Positions 4,300-6,645 of a stretch of DNA of 6,645 bases are shown here, piece after piece. The stretch is from Gammaproteobacteria bacterium (GTDB lineage Bacteria; Pseudomonadota; Gammaproteobacteria; SZUA-140). Below the pieces are notes generated by a model that saw only the letters and a program-made list of their open reading frames with translations, made no database searches and was not told the DNA's origin. How positions within the stretch are numbered: the stretch's first letter is position 1; every line of letters starts with the position of its first letter. The stretch spans positions 1 through 6,645 of the forward strand of contig JALSHQ010000018.1 in the NCBI GenBank assembly GCA_026982145.1. Direction: 5' to 3'. A program made the position numbers and the translations under genes.

Positions 4300-6645
4300 T
4301 TTCTCTCAGAACCCGCCAATGAGGTACTCTGAGTTCTTAAGCCCGCATTAAATTCGTCCAATGTAATCGTCGTTCTGATTCCTAAGTTTGAGATCGTTTT
4401 AACGTAAGCATAATTGACAAACAGCCTGATCTTTCGGCTGACCCAATACGCCCCACCCCCGGAAAAATTATGAATACTGTTTTTTCGATATGATTGAAAA
4501 TTTGTGAATGAATCCCGGTTTAGATAGCGGCTCATCGTATAACCATACCCAACATTCGCCGTGATACCGCTGCTAAACCGGCGTTCAAAACGAAGGTTCA
4601 ATTGATGGTTGCGATAAGCGTAGTCACTGGCATTTATTTCTACATTGTCGTTTCTTGTATAGCTATACCCGAGTCTTACGGTGGTGCGTTCGTCAATGCT
4701 CTGATTAATATCACCACCGAAACGCAGTGATTCAGAACTAAATAAGCTATTTGAAATAGAGTCGAATTTTGTCTGCGATAGTGTCACGGTAAACCCTGTC
4801 ATCACCCTTTCTTCAGAGAAAAGATCATACAACCGCCGGAACTTGGCTCTTGTCATAAACTCTGAGAAAAAAACATCTGCGGAGCTACTGCGCACCTCTG
4901 TCAGCAGCCCCTTTGAGCCTCGCTTGGTGTAGCCGCCGACGATGGTGTAACGCCCCGGCGTAATGGTAGCTGAAAGGCTGCTACTTGTATTCAAGAAATC
5001 GAACTGTCCCTTATGGTAGTTCGAATATGTGGGCGAGGAGGAAAGACGCAAACGAAGACCATTTTGCATTTTATATTGATATGAAAGATTAAACGACAGA
5101 TCAGACCGCATCTCAGCACCGCTATTCGCGATAGTATCGTCAGCGATAATATTATCATCGTATGTCATGGAGTAACCAAGGCTTGCGGTCATCCCTTTAA
5201 TCTTTTTCTCCGTAGCAAACAGCCTCGCTTTCACATTGTCAGCCATCTCTTCACTTGGGTTTTCCTGCAATATTCTGCGGTACTCACTGATCGCATCCTC
5301 TTCTTGGTTCAGCTTTTCAAGTGTACCGGCAAGATTTAAACGCGCACCGAAATTCCCCGGTGAAAGCCGGATAACATTTTCATAGGAATCCACTGCCTTT
5401 AGAAACTCCTCTTCACGCGAATAGATTAAACCAAGGTAAAAGTAGGCCAACATATTGTCAGGCCTATCCTCGATGATTTTTTTAAATTCACGCTCCGCAA
5501 TGCCCAGCATTCCATCTTGAAAACTTTGCCTTGCGATCGCAAGGCGCAGTGAGCTCACCATGGCATCTGCTTTTTCTGGGTCTACAGTCAACATCACTCC
5601 CTGTGAGTACGCCGATGCGGCCTCATCATATTTCCCCAAATCATTTGCAATCGCGGCCTTGGCAGAGATGACCTGTAAATTATAAGGATCAAACTCAGCT
5701 GCTTTGGATATTATTTCATAAGCATCTTCTTTTCGTTTTTCGCGCATATATAGTTGCGCCAATTTAAAATAAGCCTCAATATCTTTTTCATTGCGGCTGA
5801 TCCGGTCTTGCAAAAACTCCTCAATCACTTTCTTTTTCTCTATGCTGCTCATATCGTCAAAAACATCTGCGCCACTCATCGCCTCACCACTGATATTAGT
5901 CAATGTTTTCTCAGCCTCAGCCGCATATTTTGTGCCCTTCCCTTCAATAACAATCTGCTCTAGCAGGTCAACTGCTAAACCACTTCGCTTCGACATTAGG
6001 TATAAACCTGCAAGCTGAGATTTTGCTTCTAAATGACCCGGCGCGAGTGCCAGCACAGTTTTATAACTATTTTCAGCCTGATCAAATTTTCGCAACTGCG
6101 CATATAATCTAGCCGTTAGTATCAGTGCGGGTATGCTTTTTGGGTTAAGCGCCAACACATCTTTCAGAATGTCCAATGCATCCTGATGATTACCACTAGA
6201 TGCAATTAGGTTTGCCTCAATAATCCCTAAGCGCTCCTGCGCACGCTTGCCCACTGGGCTATTCGCATCCAGCGAAACCACAGTTTCAAGGCTTTCGATG
6301 GTACGAGATACATCCCCACGACTCTCATAAATGCTCGCCATATTAAGGTAAGCATTCGCATATTTCGGGTTGATTTTAACCACCGCTTCAAACACGGCCA
6401 GTGCCTGGTCCATTTTCCGCATAAAAAAATAGCTTAGCCCTAAGCTATATCTAATCAGAAAGTCATCCGGATATTTCTGAACTAATCGTTCAAAAACAGG
6501 CAGCGCCTTGTCAACACTCCCGCTTCTTGCAAGTTTTGTGGCAGTAAGAAATGCGATTTTTTTAATTGCCTCTTCATGACTTTTAGACCCTACAACTGCA
6601 AGCTCGCTAATTTTTCGGTAGGTTTTAATCGCATCATCATACTTT
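4266..6645 (-). CDS. TPR repeat outer-membrane beta-barrel protein (N-terminus beyond window)
   Basis: The frame is open from the right edge to TAG at 4268-4266, giving 792 visible codons. The first internal ATG-rich point (6422) is not the start: coding sequence with a clear TPR continues upstream and no Shine-Dalgarno sequence precedes that ATG. Residues below count from the edge. Residues 1-480 are about ten TPR-like helical pairs, for example 43-74, 77-110, 151-184, 187-219, 304-337 and 411-444, with the typical A-x-x-x-[YF]-x-x-x-[LIV]-x-x-x-P spacing. Residues about 485-792 are rich in alternating hydrophobic/polar strands with aromatic girdles (LGYSMTYDDN, VRLGYSYTRNDN, ANVGYGYTMSRY), roughly 14-16 strands. 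This architecture is shared by envelope proteins such as BcsC, PgaA and Slam, which move polysaccharides or lipoproteins through the outer membrane. I cannot assign it to one of these. The TPR part would lie in the periplasm. A signal peptide would be off-window. Confidence 0.85.
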   Translation of the reverse strand, partial: KYDDAIKTYRKISELAVVGSKSHEEAIKKIAFLTATKLARSGSVDKALPVFERLVQKYPDDFLIRYSLGLSYFFMRKMDQALAVFEAVVKINPKYANAYLNMASIYESRGDVSRTIESLETVVSLDANSPVGKRAQERLGIIEANLIASSGNHQDALDILKDVLALNPKSIPALILTARLYAQLRKFDQAENSYKTVLALAPGHLEAKSQLAGLYLMSKRSGLAVDLLEQIVIEGKGTKYAAEAEKTLTNISGEAMSGADVFDDMSSIEKKKVIEEFLQDRISRNEKDIEAYFKLAQLYMREKRKEDAYEIISKAAEFDPYNLQVISAKAAIANDLGKYDEAASAYSQGVMLTVDPEKADAMVSSLRLAIARQSFQDGMLGIAEREFKKIIEDRPDNMLAYFYLGLIYSREEEFLKAVDSYENVIRLSPGNFGARLNLAGTLEKLNQEEDAISEYRRILQENPSEEMADNVKARLFATEKKIKGMTASLGYSMTYDDNIIADDTIANSGAEMRSDLSFNLSYQYKMQNGLRLRLSSSPTYSNYHKGQFDFLNTSSSLSATITPGRYTIVGGYTKRGSKGLLTEVRSSSADVFFSEFMTRAKFRRLYDLFSEERVMTGFTVTLSQTKFDSISNSLFSSESLRFGGDINQSIDERTTVRLGYSYTRNDNVEINASDYAYRNHQLNLRFERRFSSGITANVGYGYTMSRYLNRDSFTNFQSYRKNSIHNFSGGGAYWVSRKIRLFVNYAYVKTISNLGIRTTITLDEFNAGLRTQSTSLAGSERNAITVGFNLLL
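6423..6448 (-). other. Terminator-like hairpin plus T-run inside the TPR-barrel coding sequence
   Basis: Read on minus, ATAGCTTA (6448-6441) and TAAGCTAT (6436-6429) form a perfect 8-pair stem around a GGGC loop and run straight into a seven-T tract (6429-6423). This is the layout of an intrinsic terminator, yet it sits in frame within the TPR region, encoding YSLGLSYFF. The stem has only two G-C pairs and may be weak. It could equally be chance within an AT-rich gene. Confidence 0.3.

Noticed and set aside
5754..6018. Short plus-strand frames opposite the TPR region
   Set aside because: They are antisense shadows of the TPR coding sequence, overlap each other, and lack ribosome sites or recognisable features.
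4266..6645. Specific naming of the TPR-barrel protein as BcsC, PgaA or Slam
   Set aside because: The architecture is shared by all three, but I see no diagnostic motif and no neighbouring synthesis or substrate genes in the window.
1..6645. CRISPR array, tRNA, insertion sequence or prophage gene
   Set aside because: No regularly spaced direct repeats, cloverleaf-like segment, transposase or integrase motif was found on either strand.

Overview
The window looks like a piece of a gammaproteobacterial chromosome. Three housekeeping genes, folB, plsY and tsaD, closely resemble their enterobacterial counterparts in length, start residues and conserved motifs. They are also arranged in the relative order and orientation known from that class (folB and plsY divergent, plsY and tsaD convergent). 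I cannot name a genus.

Layout. Positions 1-323 (minus) hold most of folB, dihydroneopterin aldolase of folate synthesis, cut by the left edge. Positions 324-429 are a divergent intergenic region. Positions 430-1038 (plus) are plsY, the acyl-phosphate glycerol-3-phosphate acyltransferase that starts phospholipid synthesis. After 24 bases comes convergent tsaD (1063-2085, minus), the tRNA t6A modification subunit. Positions 2086-2229 carry divergent promoter candidates. Positions 2230-4251 (plus) are a two-gene operon for a DrrAB/NatAB-like ABC-2 exporter: an ATPase with an unusual tryptophan-rich repeated C-terminal tail, then a six-helix permease three bases downstream. A strong hairpin (4264-4299) closes this operon and overlaps the 3' end of the last gene. 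That gene (4266 to beyond 6645, minus) encodes a large envelope protein with about ten TPR repeats followed by an outer-membrane beta-barrel. Its reading frame stays open to the right edge, so its N-terminus lies outside the window.

How the genes relate. The first three are unlinked housekeeping functions. The ABC pair should form one inner-membrane exporter of unknown substrate. The TPR-barrel protein is convergent to it, so the two are not co-transcribed, and sequence alone gives no proof that they work together. The TPR-barrel gene looks distinctly AT-richer than the housekeeping genes, which suggests a different history.

The most unusual item is the roughly 100-residue tail of the ABC ATPase. 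It has eleven tryptophans arranged as five spaced Trp-pair modules on a Lys/Glu/Asp/Asn/Gln/Ser/Gly background, and part of it is repeated almost exactly at DNA level. I saw no tRNA, rRNA, CRISPR array, insertion sequence or phage gene.
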